Origin: CAWKEY01 sp963696315
GTDB lineage: Bacteria; Pseudomonadota; Gammaproteobacteria; Methylococcales; Methylomonadaceae
Assembly: GCA_963696315.1 (NCBI GenBank)
Contig: CAVOJU010000024.1
Coordinates: 170,093 to 234,092 of the forward strand
Direction: 5' to 3'
DNA: 64,000 nucleotides
Positions 53,045-61,983 of this stretch are shown one piece after another (position 1 is the first letter of the stretch; the number at the start of each line of letters is the position of its first letter). A program made the translations under genes and the position numbers. The notes under the pieces are model-generated. The model made no database searches, was not told the origin of the DNA, and saw only the letters and a program-made list of their open reading frames with translations.

Positions 53045-53735
53045 CTGGATCAATATTATACAGGATTACCTGCTGCCGCCTACCTGCATCTTGTGCGGAA
53101 ATCCAGGATTTGAATCGCGTGACATTTGCACACTCTGTTATCGCCACTTGCACAGAAACAGCAACTGCTGTTATCGCTGCGCAGAAGCCTTTGAAACAGG
53201 CATGACTGATCCGACCCTTTGCGGCCGCTGCCAAAGCCACCCTCCAGCTTTTGACCGGACTTACGCGCCATTCCTGCATCAAGGCGCCATTCGCCACCTG
53301 ATAACATCATTGAAATTCAATGCTCATTATAAAAACGCACGCCTGCTTGGAACGCTGCTCTCTGAACACCTCAAACAAACGGCCGAAAAACCGGATTGCC
53401 TGATACCGGTGCCGCTGCATAAAGCCCGCTACCGGCAGCGCGGTTTCAACCAGGCCATAGAGATTGGCCGCACTGTCTCCAAAGAATTGGACATTCCGCT
53501 CGATATTTCGTCCTGCCAACGCCATCGAAATACTGCGCATCAGACCGGTTTGCCGGCTAGGCAACGCCGCAAGAATCTGGACAAGGCCTTCTCGGTCATC
53601 AAACCAATTAAAGTTCAACACATTGCCATTCTTGATGATGTCATGACGACAGGCTCGACCGCTCATGAACTCGCCCGCCTACTTAAGAAAGCCGGTGTTA
53701 GCCGTGTCGATGTCTGGGTTTGCGCCAGAGCTTGA
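53028..53735 (+). CDS. comF: ComF-family phosphoribosyltransferase-like protein
   Basis: The 235-aa protein has the ComF double zinc-ribbon start (CILCGNPGFESRDICTLC ... CCYRC ... CGRC) and a C-terminal phosphoribosyltransferase fold with the PRPP loop ILDDVMTTGSTAHE. ComF-type proteins (GntX in E. coli) are linked to DNA uptake or use of DNA as nutrient. It is divergent from bioB, with the possible BirA site covering its start. Confidence 0.92.
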   Translation: MKVVNNWINIIQDYLLPPTCILCGNPGFESRDICTLCYRHLHRNSNCCYRCAEAFETGMTDPTLCGRCQSHPPAFDRTYAPFLHQGAIRHLITSLKFNAHYKNARLLGTLLSEHLKQTAEKPDCLIPVPLHKARYRQRGFNQAIEIGRTVSKELDIPLDISSCQRHRNTAHQTGLPARQRRKNLDKAFSVIKPIKVQHIAILDDVMTTGSTAHELARLLKKAGVSRVDVWVCARA

Positions 53736-53792
53736 TAGTAATCAAATTTAAGTGCCGAAGTTGGATCGGCAGATAAAGCCCGTTTTATAAAC

Positions 53793-55313
53793 ATGACAAA
53801 ATTGCGTTATCCATACAGTAAATTTTGGGACTTTTGCTGCCTATTCGCAGGCATTTTTCTCACCTTATCTTTTGCCCCTTTTCAATACGCATATTTTGCG
53901 CTAGCTGCACTTTGCTTTTTATTTGCGTCCTGGTTACACATCACGCCCGGACGCGCCGCATTAAGAGGCTTTTTATTCGGCCTGGGTGCTTTCGGTACCG
54001 GCGTCTCCTGGGTTTATATCAGTATTCATGATTTTGGCGGCGCCAGCGTCATGGCGTCCATTGCTCTTACCAGCCTATTTATTGGTATCTGGGCCATGTT
54101 TCCAGCATTGGCTGGATATCTTTCAGTCATGGCGATACCCAAAAATTCCGGTCTGCTGCAAATTTTAATCATGCCCACGGTTTGGATATTGATTGAATAT
54201 ACGCGCGGTTATTTATGGCTGAACGGATTTCCCTGGCTGCAAATCGCCTATAGCCAATTAGAAACTCCTTTGGCGGGTTATATTCCCATTCTGGGAGTTT
54301 ATGGCACGGGATTTGTGTTAGCCATGACTGCAGCCGCCCTGCTTGCCGCTTTTTACACTAAAAAAATGCGCGGAGTACTGATGATTATGATTGCTCTCGT
54401 ATGGGCAGCCGGCAGTGGTTTGCAAACAATTGAATGGACCTATGCCATCGGACAACCTTTTAACGTCGCTCTACTGCAAGGCAACATTACCCAGGATCAG
54501 AAATGGCGACCCGAGAATAAAATCAAAACGCTTTTGCGATACAAGAGGATGACCGAAGAAAACTGGGATGCATCGGTCATTGTATGGCCTGAAACGGCTA
54601 TTCCTGCCTATCTAGGTGAGGTCAATGAATCTTTTTTGCAGCCCCTGCATGTTGAGGCAAGCAAACGGCAAAGCGATTTGATTATCAGCGTCCCTGCGAA
54701 AGGCGCTACACATAACGACAATTATAATGCCGTCATTACTTTGGGAAAGCATCAAGGCATGTATCGCAAAAATCATTTGCTGCCTTTTGGCGAATATTTG
54801 CCCTTGCAGCCCCTATCCGGGTTTATCCTGGATAAGCTAAAGATTAGATTAGGTGACTTTAAACCGGGCGGAGCGAATCAGGACTTACTAAAAGCGGGAG
54901 GCTACCCGTTTATTACCTCGATTTGCTATGAAGATGCGTTCGGCTATGCCCATATTCGTAACCTGAATGACGCAGCCTACCTTGTCAATGTAACCAATGA
55001 CGCCTGGTTTGGCGACTCACTGGAACCTCATCAACATCTACAAATCGCCCAAATGCGGGCCATGGAAACCGGGCGATTTTTACTGCGTGCCACTAATACC
55101 GGTGTAACCGCCATTGTGGCGCCGGATGGCAAGATCATTAATCAGGCGCCATTATTTAAAACGACAGCACTCAGGGGGACAATTACGCCCATGGCGGGAC
55201 TAACACCATACTCCAGGCTTGGCGATGCAGCGGTAATCAATGTTCTGTTGATTTCATTATTTTGCATGATGCTATACCGCCTGATTTTATGGCGTAAACA
55301 ACCTGAAATTTAG
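53793..55313 (+). CDS. lnt: Apolipoprotein N-acyltransferase
   Basis: Lnt adds the third acyl chain to lipoproteins in the inner membrane. The 506-aa protein has about six N-terminal membrane helices, then a nitrilase domain with the Glu-Lys-Cys triad: E in VWPETAIP, K in MYRKNHLLPFGEYLP, C in ITSICYEDAFG. Other family parts are LWLNGFPWLQIAYSQ and LRATNTGVTAIV. It is the last intact chromosomal gene before the mobile-element cluster. Confidence 0.96.
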   Translation: MTKLRYPYSKFWDFCCLFAGIFLTLSFAPFQYAYFALAALCFLFASWLHITPGRAALRGFLFGLGAFGTGVSWVYISIHDFGGASVMASIALTSLFIGIWAMFPALAGYLSVMAIPKNSGLLQILIMPTVWILIEYTRGYLWLNGFPWLQIAYSQLETPLAGYIPILGVYGTGFVLAMTAAALLAAFYTKKMRGVLMIMIALVWAAGSGLQTIEWTYAIGQPFNVALLQGNITQDQKWRPENKIKTLLRYKRMTEENWDASVIVWPETAIPAYLGEVNESFLQPLHVEASKRQSDLIISVPAKGATHNDNYNAVITLGKHQGMYRKNHLLPFGEYLPLQPLSGFILDKLKIRLGDFKPGGANQDLLKAGGYPFITSICYEDAFGYAHIRNLNDAAYLVNVTNDAWFGDSLEPHQHLQIAQMRAMETGRFLLRATNTGVTAIVAPDGKIINQAPLFKTTALRGTITPMAGLTPYSRLGDAAVINVLLISLFCMMLYRLILWRKQPEI

Positions 55314-55391
55314 CCAAATAGGTTCTACTCTCTTCTTACCCTAAAACCGTTTAACTTTAGAGCGCCCTATAAAGTCGATTAACCAGGGCAT

Positions 55392-55804
55392 TTACCAATC
55401 GGTCATGGGCGAACTACGTGCCAGTTGAGCTAGAATGCGATCAGCCTTTTCGTGCACGGTTAATGTACAGGACACATGATATAAACCGTTTCGCCGTACT
55501 TCGTGAATCACATACTCAGCCGGATTGAGCTGAGGCGAATAACTGGGCGTATGCCAAAAGCTCAGGCTAAACTCTGGCAGGACCACCTGCCGGCCGATTT
55601 CGGCCAGTAATTCATGTACGCCGGTTTCCATTCGCTTGCCGTGAATTCTGGCATTATCCAGCAAAAAGGTTAACTGCTTGAAGCCTTTTTGCAGATACAG
55701 CAATACGCTGAGTACAACGACCATGACGGCCTGTTCAGTGGTACTTTGCTCGTTAAAGTCAACACGCGTGGTTCCGCATTGTACATCAACGGCCAGTAAG
55801 CCTA
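55392..55804 (-). pseudogene. IS630-family transposase, 5'-truncated
   Basis: The C-terminal catalytic half of an IS630/Tc1-type transposase: QLTFLLDNARIHGKR (second Asp), then FWHTPSYSPQLNPAEYVIHEVRRN (Glu region). The N-terminal half is missing because an IS3-type end (tagtggacccc...) begins at 55805. No start codon belongs to it. Confidence 0.85.
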
Positions 55805-55827
55805 TAGTGGACCCCAAAATCCGGACA

Positions 55828-55835
55828 ATAGTTTA
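55828..55835. repeat. IS1595 target-site duplication, left copy
   Basis: ATAGTTTA directly before the left terminal repeat; identical to 56864-56871. Eight base pairs is the duplication length of IS1595-family elements. Confidence 0.9.
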
Positions 55836-56863
55836 CCTGATTACCCACAATGAACAGCCACTGTTAAAAGCTGTCTATATTAGCGATTCCGGCACATCAA
55901 TGAGGGTAAGGTCATGAAAAACAAAGTCCAATTCCAAAAAGGCTATAGTCTGAGTGAATTCATGAAGCACTATGGCACCGAAGCGCAATGCCGACAAGCC
56001 CTGTTTCAGTGGCGCTGGCCTCAAGGTTATGTGTGTCCTGAGTGCGGCGGAGCAAGTTATTGCACTCTAAAAACGCGGGCGGTTTATCAGTGCAATCACT
56101 GTCATCACGAACACTCCCTGATTAGCGGTACCATTTTTTCGGCCACGAAGCTGCCGTTAACCCTCTGGTTTCTGGCGATCCACTTGATTACACAGGCTAA
56201 AACCGGCATTTCGGCCCTGTCACTGCGCCGCCAATTGGGAGTTTCCTACAACACCGCCTGGAGCATCAAACACAAGCTGATGCAAGTGATGATGGAACGC
56301 GATGATATTAAGCCGCTCGCCGGGATCATCCAACTGGATGACGTGTATTGGGGCGGTGAGCAGCGGGGCGGTAAACGCGGCCGTGGCTCGCCCAACAAAA
56401 CACCCTTTGTGGCAGCCGTGTCCGTCAACGAAAAGGGCCATCCAGTGGCTATGGCTATGAATGTCGTCGATGGCTTTCGTTCCAAAGCGATCGCCAAGTG
56501 GGCCAAGCGCCATCTGAGCGCCGGTAGCCTCGTGGTTTCGGATGGGCTGGCCTGCTTTGCGGCGGTGTCCGAAGCGGGCTGTCAACATACGGCTATCGTC
56601 ACCGGGGGCGGCCCGGCGTGTGTAACGCTGGAGACTTTTACGTGGGTTAATACGATGATCGGCAATGTCAAAAGGTCGATAAACGGCAGCTATCACGCTA
56701 TCCAGCACAAACACCTGCCGCGCTATTTGGCCGAGTTTTGTTATCGCTTCAATCGGCGTTTTGTGCTGGAGGATATGCTGCCCCGCCTGTGCTACGTCGC
56801 GGCCCGAACACCGCCTATGCCGATGCGCTTGCTAAAGTTGGCTGAGGTTTATGGGTAATCAGG
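55836..56863 (+). mobile_element. IS1595-family insertion sequence, apparently complete
   Basis: A 1028-bp element bounded by CCTGATTACCCA (55836-55847) and TGGGTAATCAGG (56852-56863), perfect 12-bp terminal inverted repeats. Both flanks carry ATAGTTTA. It has one intact transposase gene. It inserted within the left leader of an IS3 element. Confidence 0.92.
55914..56858 (+). CDS. IS1595-family transposase (ISXO2-like)
   Basis: An intact 314-aa transposase with an N-terminal zinc ribbon (CPECGGASYC ... CNHCHHEHS), a helix-turn-helix region (RRQLGVSYNTAWSIKHKLMQ) and an ISXO2-like DDE domain (IIQLDDVYWGGEQRGGKRGRG ... VVSDGLACF ... late catalytic region near VKRSINGSYHAI). ATG 55914 follows a GAGGGTAAGG ribosome site. 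This is one of the few unbroken mobile-element genes in the window. Confidence 0.93.
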   Translation: MKNKVQFQKGYSLSEFMKHYGTEAQCRQALFQWRWPQGYVCPECGGASYCTLKTRAVYQCNHCHHEHSLISGTIFSATKLPLTLWFLAIHLITQAKTGISALSLRRQLGVSYNTAWSIKHKLMQVMMERDDIKPLAGIIQLDDVYWGGEQRGGKRGRGSPNKTPFVAAVSVNEKGHPVAMAMNVVDGFRSKAIAKWAKRHLSAGSLVVSDGLACFAAVSEAGCQHTAIVTGGGPACVTLETFTWVNTMIGNVKRSINGSYHAIQHKHLPRYLAEFCYRFNRRFVLEDMLPRLCYVAARTPPMPMRLLKLAEVYG

Positions 56864-56871
56864 ATAGTTTA
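56864..56871. repeat. IS1595 target-site duplication, right copy
   Basis: ATAGTTTA directly after the right terminal repeat; matches 55828-55835. Confidence 0.9.
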
Positions 56872-56904
56872 AGCTATGCCCTGTCGTGAAAAAAGAGGCA
56901 GACA

Positions 56905-57112
56905 ATGAGCGAAAGCAAACGGAAGATTTTTACAGGTGCGCAAAAAGCCAAGGTTGCACTGGAAGCGGTCAAGGGGACTAAAACCGTCAATGAGATTGCA
57001 CAGGAGTATGGAGTTCATCCTACTCAAGTGGCGCAATGGAAAAAGGATTTGCTTGCCAATGCAGGCAGTCTATTTGAAGGCAAGCCTGGTCCAAAACCGG
57101 ACGATGCCGCCA
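56905..57112 (+). pseudogene. IS3-family OrfA (helix-turn-helix), 3'-truncated
   Basis: The N-terminal 69 or so residues of an IS3 OrfA: MSESKRKIFTGAQKAKVALE, the helix-turn-helix TVNEIAQEYGVHPTQVAQWKKDLL and SLFEGKPGPKPDDA. The frame then enters glnE sequence read backwards (STNRPGFLMQ), so the ORF end at 57162 is not real OrfA. Confidence 0.85.
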
Positions 57113-57332
57113 AATCCACGAACAGACCAGGGTTTTTGATGCAGCTCTCGCTAATGAATTGACTACAACAGAAAACCTTAACCAAGCTACTTTGCACATC
57201 AGCCTGCTCTGGTAAATCAAAACCTGCCCGTTTTATCTGCTCCTGAAATATTGATAGCGAACGCTCAACAGACTCCTGCAATGATTCTGGTAATTGCTGT
57301 ATTTGGGATTTTAAATAAGGAACTAAAGACAT
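57110..57332 (-). pseudogene. glnE: 5' fragment of glnE (glutamine synthetase adenylyltransferase), cut by IS3
   Basis: GlnE adenylylates and deadenylylates glutamine synthetase. The minus strand from ATG 57332 reads MSLVPYLKSQIQQLPESLQ ... VFCCSQFISESCIKNPGLFVDLA, which resembles the N-terminal region of GlnE (V-F-x-x-S-x-F-x-x-x-x-x-x-x-P-x-L). After about 74 codons it is replaced by IS3 orfA. The remaining 900 or so codons are not in the window. The identification rests on a short, weakly conserved segment. Confidence 0.55.
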
Positions 57333-57437
57333 GTCGGTTGTTTGCGAGCACATAAACCGCCATGATACCGAAAACCCATTGCGGCTGCCAAAGAGGGAGT
57401 CACCACGGGGGGACAATGCTGTTGACTTAAGCATCAG

Positions 57438-58085
57438 CTATCCTTTTTGATTTATCCTGCTGCCATTTATTGATCGGTTTTCGCGATACGCGGGGATATG
57501 ATTTCCTGGGGGTCTTCGGGTGGTAATACTGTACTCGCGGATTTCCTCGATAAGCTCTCGGAATACTTTTAGCGCCGTCTCTGGATAAGCCGCCGTAAAC
57601 AATACCACATCATTGGCCAATGCTCGCACGGCGTTTTTGAACTGGGGGGTCGATAACCGATTAGGATCCGCATCGGTTAAAAGTGCGATTAAGGTTCGAC
57701 TTATCACGCACATCACCAGGACAGCTAACAATTCTTGCCTGATACCGTTTTCGCTGTGGCTGTGGAAGGATTCGATGTCGAGATGCGTTTTTTCATCTCG
57801 GTATTGTTCTTCAATTCGCCAGCGGCGGAAATACAAATCGACCAGCGATGTCGCAGGATACTCGGTGCTACTGATGAGATTGGTTAATAACACCGACAAC
57901 TTACCGTCCGGGCTTGCTGATCGGACCGCTCGGAGCTTGATACTTTTTTGACCCGGGTTGCCTGAACGTTTACGGTTGAGTCGCGAGGCAGTGTCCAACC
58001 ATATGATTGCCTCCGAGCGCTCGGATTGCACAAAATTCTCGACCGTGCAAAACGGCGTGCAAAACTTTCCAGGGTCCTGGGGAAA
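57438..58085 (-). pseudogene. IS4-family transposase, C-terminal part
   Basis: This frame contains AIIWLDTASRLNRKRSG and KLSVLLTNLISSTEYPA, and the IS4 signature Y-x2-R-W-x-I-E-x6-K (LYFRRWRIEEQYRDEK), followed by a helical end. It lacks the N-terminal half, which lies beyond IS21. The frame upstream of about 58085 is IS21 sequence. Confidence 0.85.
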
Positions 58086-58158
58086 AGAGCGTTGAAAAGT
58101 TTCCACCCCAGGTTGTTTAATAACCGGCTTTTTGCCGGAGAAACCTGGAGTGATAATA

Positions 58159-59675
58159 ATGGATGAAATTGCCGAAATCAGACGGCTACATTTAATTGAG
58201 AACAAGACCGTCAGTGCGCTGGCGAAAACGTTTAAACTTTCCCGCCCGACTATTCGAAAACATCTAAAGACGGTCGAAGAGCCCGTTTATACGAGCCGTA
58301 AAGATCAACCCCATCCCAAGTTGGGCGACTATCTCAATCAATTAGATGACTGGCTGACAAAAGACGCCGGATTGCCTCGTAAACAAAGACGAACCGCCCA
58401 ACGGCTATTCGAGTGTTTGCAAATGGAGGGCTATCGTGGTGGTTACACCGCGGTACAACGTTACGTGAAGGACTGGAAAAAGAGTCGAAGTAGAAGCCCG
58501 ACGATCAAGCAGGCGTTTGTACCATTAGCCTTTCCACCCGGTGAGACTTGTCAGTTCGACTGGAGCCATGAAACGGCGGTGATTGGCGGGGTATAACAAC
58601 TCGTCAAGGTGGCGCATTTTCGCCTAAGCTATAGCCGCCAAATGTTTGTGATCGCCTATCCGCGGGAAACCCAGGAAAATGGTGTTGGATGCCCATAATC
58701 AAGCGTTCGAATACTTTGGCGGCGTTCCCAAACGTATGGTCTACGACAACCTGAAAACAGTGGTTGATACGATTTTCGTGGGCAAGGAACGCCGGTTTAA
58801 CTGGCGATTTTTAACGTTGGCCAATCACTATTTATTTGAACCGGTGGCCTGTACACCGGAATCGGGTTGGGAAAAAGGCCAAGTGGAAAATCAGGTGGGT
58901 AATATTCGGGAATGGTTATTTACGCCGATGCCTAAGTGTGAAGATTTGCCGAGCTTAATGCGTGGCTAACGAGGCGTTGTCAGGAATTAGCAGGACGACC
59001 CCATCCCGAACAAACTTCACGTAGTATCGCCGATTGCTTTGCCGAAGAGCAGTCTCTATTGATGCCAGTCAGGGCGGTCTTCGATGGCTATGTGGAATAG
59101 ATGAGACGGGTCAGCTCATCGTGCTTAATCCGTATTGACCGTAATCGTTACAGCGTACCTGCGCAATGGGCGAATAGTGTGGTTCGGTGCGGGTAACGCC
59201 GAATCAAATTCGCATGGTGGCCGATGGCAAGGTCATTGCCGAGCATGTCCGGCAGTTTAGCCGTGATCAGTTGATTTGCGATCCTTGGCATTATTTACCA
59301 GTATTGGAGAAAAAGCCTGGGGCATTACGACATGGCGCGCCGTTTGAGTAGTGGGATTTACCGGTGTCTATCAGGGTGGTGCGTGATCGAATTCTCAAAC
59401 AGGATAAAGGGGATCGGGCGTTTGTCGAGCTGTTGCCGATGGCACGAGATTTAGGCGAAAGTGGCCTGGAAGCCTTGGAAGTGGCCTGCGATCTGACCTT
59501 GCAAACGGGGATTATCAGCGCCGCAATCGTACTGAACGAAATGCGTCGATTAACGGAAATCGTCCAGCCGAAAGCGCTGGTTGATAAACCTGCATCAACA
59601 CCGGTACTCACGCTAGAGCCCATGGCTGATTGCAGCCGTTACGATAGTTTGCGGATTGCGCGTTATGACCATTGA
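58159..59675 (+). pseudogene. istA: IS21 transposase IstA, several stops and frameshifts
   Basis: The N-terminal part (MDEIAEIRRLHLIENKTVSALAKTFKLSRPTIRKHL, a helix-turn-helix) and first DDE Asp (CQFDWSHETAVI) end at a TAA after GGV. The same frame continues QLVKVAHFRLSYSRQMFVIAYPRE, then shifts to VLDAHNQAFEYFGGVPKRMVYDN (second Asp region) and ESGWEKGQVENQVGNIREWLF (Glu region). Further shifts lie near 58965 and 59360 before the C-terminal part ending in LRIARYDH. It is a pseudogene. Confidence 0.85.
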
Positions 59676-60413
59676 TCGTGTCGCACAACTGAAAACAATG
59701 CATTTGTTCGGCATGGCAGCCGCTTGGCACGAATGGCAAAGCGAATACAGTGTACAGCAAAAGCCGGTGATGCCGGAAGTCTGGCTGGATCGGCGATCAA
59801 AGCGGAACAAGCGGATCGGAAAGCGCGCAGTTTGAGTTACCAACTCAAGATTGCACGCTTTCCCACGCATCGAGACTTGATGAGCTTTGATTGGAAAGAA
59901 ACACCGTTACAGAAGGCCCGAATCGAACAACTGTCAACCGCTGGTTTCATGGAGCAGGCGTATAACCTCATTTTAGTTGGCGGCACGGGTACCGGAAAAA
60001 CACATTTGGCCACCGCTCTGGGGGTGGCCGCCATACATCAAGGTAAACGGCTGCGCTTCTATAATGCGGTCGATCTCGTCAACCAACTGGAAAAAGAAAA
60101 ACAACAGGGTAAAGCCGGGAATCTGGCCAAGCAATTGACAGTCATGGATGCCGTTATTATGGATGAACTCGGTTATTTGCCATTCCCTAAATCTGGCGGC
60201 GCCTTGCTGTTTCACCTTATCAGCCATCTGTATGAGAAAACATCATTGATTATCACTACCAATCTAAATTTCGCGGAATGGGTACAGGTTTTCGGCGACG
60301 CCAAGATGACTACGGCATTATTAGATCGAATAACCCACCACTGCGATATTTTGGAAACTGGCAACGAGTCTTATCGATTTAAACAGCGAAAAAAGATGGT
60401 AGAAAATCAATAA
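59665..60413 (+). pseudogene. istB: IS21 helper ATPase IstB, one frameshift
   Basis: ATG 59665 overlaps the istA stop and gives MTIDRVAQLKTMHLFGMAAAW ... VMPEVWLDR, then the frame shifts near 59793 into IKAEQADRKARSLSYQLKIARFP. The rest is an intact AAA+ IstB: Walker A LVGGTGTGKTHLA, Walker B AVIMDELGYLPF, sensor SLIITTNLNFAEW, and ALLDRITHHCDILETGNESYR. One missing base in CGGCGATC would explain the break. Confidence 0.87.
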
Positions 60414-60477
60414 CCCTATAAAATAACTGGAAATTTTTCGACGATCTTTCCGGGGAAATTATGGAAACTTTTCAAAG

Positions 60478-61100
60478 CCGTTTGACACTCGACCGCTTTA
60501 AAGGTCGATTGAGCCGGACAGCGAAACACGAAAGCATGGTTCGGAGTGGTTGTCGCAAATGGTGAATCAAGTCGTAGCTGGGGTAACCGCGATCAAACAA
60601 TAAGACCAATGGCCGATCAGGGAGCTGCGGCAACAGCACTTTAACATCCTCGCGTTCGTTGCCTTCTGCCAATGGACTGACGACTCTGGCGATCGGCAAA
60701 CGTCTAAAGACATCAAAAGCGGTCGAAACTAAACATTGTGGATAATCGCCTTTGCCGGGGAACACCAAGCCGCTGTTAGGATCAAAAGCTTCACGAAGTT
60801 CGGGTGTGGCCGGTAAGTGATATTTGGAGCCGTCAAATGCGACCGCTGTCATCCCGTGCCAAGTGTATTCCGGCGCCTCCGGCCATAGCGTGTAAGCTAG
60901 CTGCACGCTATCGGACAATAAATTTTCGAAAACAGACCACTTTAACCGGCTACGCGCTTTAGTGACTGCGCTCCGATGGACCGCTTCAGCATCGGGCCAG
61001 CAATCGCTCGGCGCGCCTGTTTGAAGAATTCACCCGAGTGGATGTCAACGCCATCCGATTTATCATGGCCACTAACGATAAAACGAAGGTAATCAGTTTA
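60478..61100 (-). pseudogene. IS4-family transposase, N-terminal part
   Basis: The minus strand from about 61100 reads EFFKQARRAIAGPMLKRSIG, then shifts frame near 60945 to SVFENLLSDSVQLAYTLWP, followed by MTAVAFDGSKYHLPATPELREAFD, the first catalytic Asp region of IS4 (D-G-S/T), and LLFDRGYPSYDLIHHL, the second Asp region. It stops at IS21. The other half is at 57438-58085. Confidence 0.78.
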
Positions 61101-61212
61101 GGTAAGGAGAGTTTTCGTGTGCGGGTAAAGTGATTCGCCGAGTTCTTTTGATCGTCGGCTAAAGGTTGGGAATTAAACGGAGAAATTTTTCAAGATAAGA
61201 CGAAAAGGGAGT

Positions 61213-61472
61213 CGCTATTTTTGCGAAAGATTGTTTTGGGCATCCCAGCCCAAGCAATCGGCAAAAACTTAACGCATTAATCAATGCCTTCGGCGCCCCA
61301 GCCGTCCTGCTTCACTCGTTGCATACCCAACAAGGGGTATGCAACATAGTTTTCGCAATGACTCGACGCGATTTCGTAAAGCCTGCATTTTCACTACGCA
61401 CACAACGCTTCGTGAAAACACATGCACTATCGCTTCTGGGGACTAAAAATCTTCGCTTCTCTGCGTTCCGCT
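61213..61472. other. Unassigned stretch between IS4 and the group II intron tail
   Basis: About 260 nt with no supported gene. It includes GCATACCCAACAAGGGGTATGC (61321-61342 region), a short hairpin. It may be the 3' exon side of the old intron insertion. Confidence 0.4.
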
Positions 61473-61983
61473 GGTGAGTAGACCGCGGGAACTTCCCCCG
61501 CAGCCCCTCGCAGAACGGTACGTGAGCCTCTCGACTCATACCGCTCCCATCAAGCACATAAACCAAAGGGTTATGTTTTATTTTGATCACATCTTCCTCC
61601 TGCCATTTCGGCAGTTGAGATATTACCAACATCGCTTGACGCTGCCCCTTCGCTCCACGCTCATTACAAGCGCCTCAACACTACTACGAGCAGCTCCGCC
61701 CCAGTATCATGCATCGGTACTCTCATACTCATGAATTGAGTCATTTGTATTTCTTCCTTAGCATCATGATGACTGGTTCCCACAGTTCCCATTGAAAGCC
61801 CAATATAGAGTCACGCCCACTATACGCCGGACACCGCCTGTACAGCCTTCGGATCTGCTTACAGACTCATCTCAGGAGTCATGGACGCCCCTGGTTTTGA
61901 TGTCAATTCTCTGAATTACGACGCGTCAACATAGGTTCGGTTTTACTCGTCTCTCTATACCATACCTGCTAACTATTTATTAT
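61473..61983 (-). mobile_element. Group II intron remnant (3' end with domains V and VI)
   Basis: The minus strand from 61546 to 61513 begins GAGCGGTATGAGTCGAGAGG and ends GTACCGTTC. It is 34 nt and folds as a group II domain V, with paired GAGCGGTA/TACCGTTC ends and the AGC triad. It is followed by a GC-rich domain VI-like hairpin (GCGGGGGAAGTTCCCGC) and GGTCTACTCAC near 61473, the likely 3' splice end. No reverse transcriptase frame is present upstream; the 5' part is lost where IS1380 begins at 61984. Confidence 0.75.
61513..61546 (-). ncRNA. Group II intron domain V
   Basis: This 34-nt hairpin is the most conserved catalytic part of group II introns. The two 8-nt end segments pair and the middle forms GTCGAGAGGCTC. 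Reading across it in frame gives MSREAHVPFCEGL, a translation often mis-annotated as protein next to such introns. Confidence 0.8.

Larger units (their letters stand above)
55805..57112 (+). mobile_element. IS3-family remnant, interrupted by IS1595 and cut at glnE
   Basis: A TAGTGGACCCCAAAATCCGG terminus at 55805, of IS3 type, belongs to orfA at 56905. IS1595 lies between them at 55836-56863. Removing IS1595 and one copy of its 8-bp duplication rebuilds a normal leader to orfA. The element ends near 57105-57115 where glnE sequence begins; orfB and the right end are missing. Confidence 0.75.
58088..60476 (+). mobile_element. IS21-family element inserted in the IS4 transposase
   Basis: It carries istA and istB in the usual order. 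TTGAAAAGTTTCCA near 58092 and its complement TGGAAACTTTTCAA ending near 60474 are the terminal inverted repeats. Both genes are broken, so it cannot move by itself. No clear target duplication was resolved (AGCG on the left, AGCCG on the right). Confidence 0.8.
57429..61212 (-). mobile_element. IS4-family element split by an IS21 insertion
   Basis: A transposase on the minus strand starts in 60480-61100 and finishes in 57438-58085; an IS21 element (58088-60476) lies between. Imperfect end repeats CTATCCTTTTTGATTTATCC near 57429 and CTCCCTTTTCGTCTTATC (minus strand) near 61212 mark the element. It inserted about 100 nt upstream of the glnE start. Confidence 0.7.

Noticed and set aside
57113..57162. 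C-terminal residues of the IS3 OrfA frame (STNRPGFLMQ...)
   Set aside because: They come from glnE read on the wrong strand; the element ends before them.
61312..61632. 106-aa minus-strand frame containing MSREAHVPFCEGL
   Set aside because: This is group II intron domain V and VI read as protein, not a gene.
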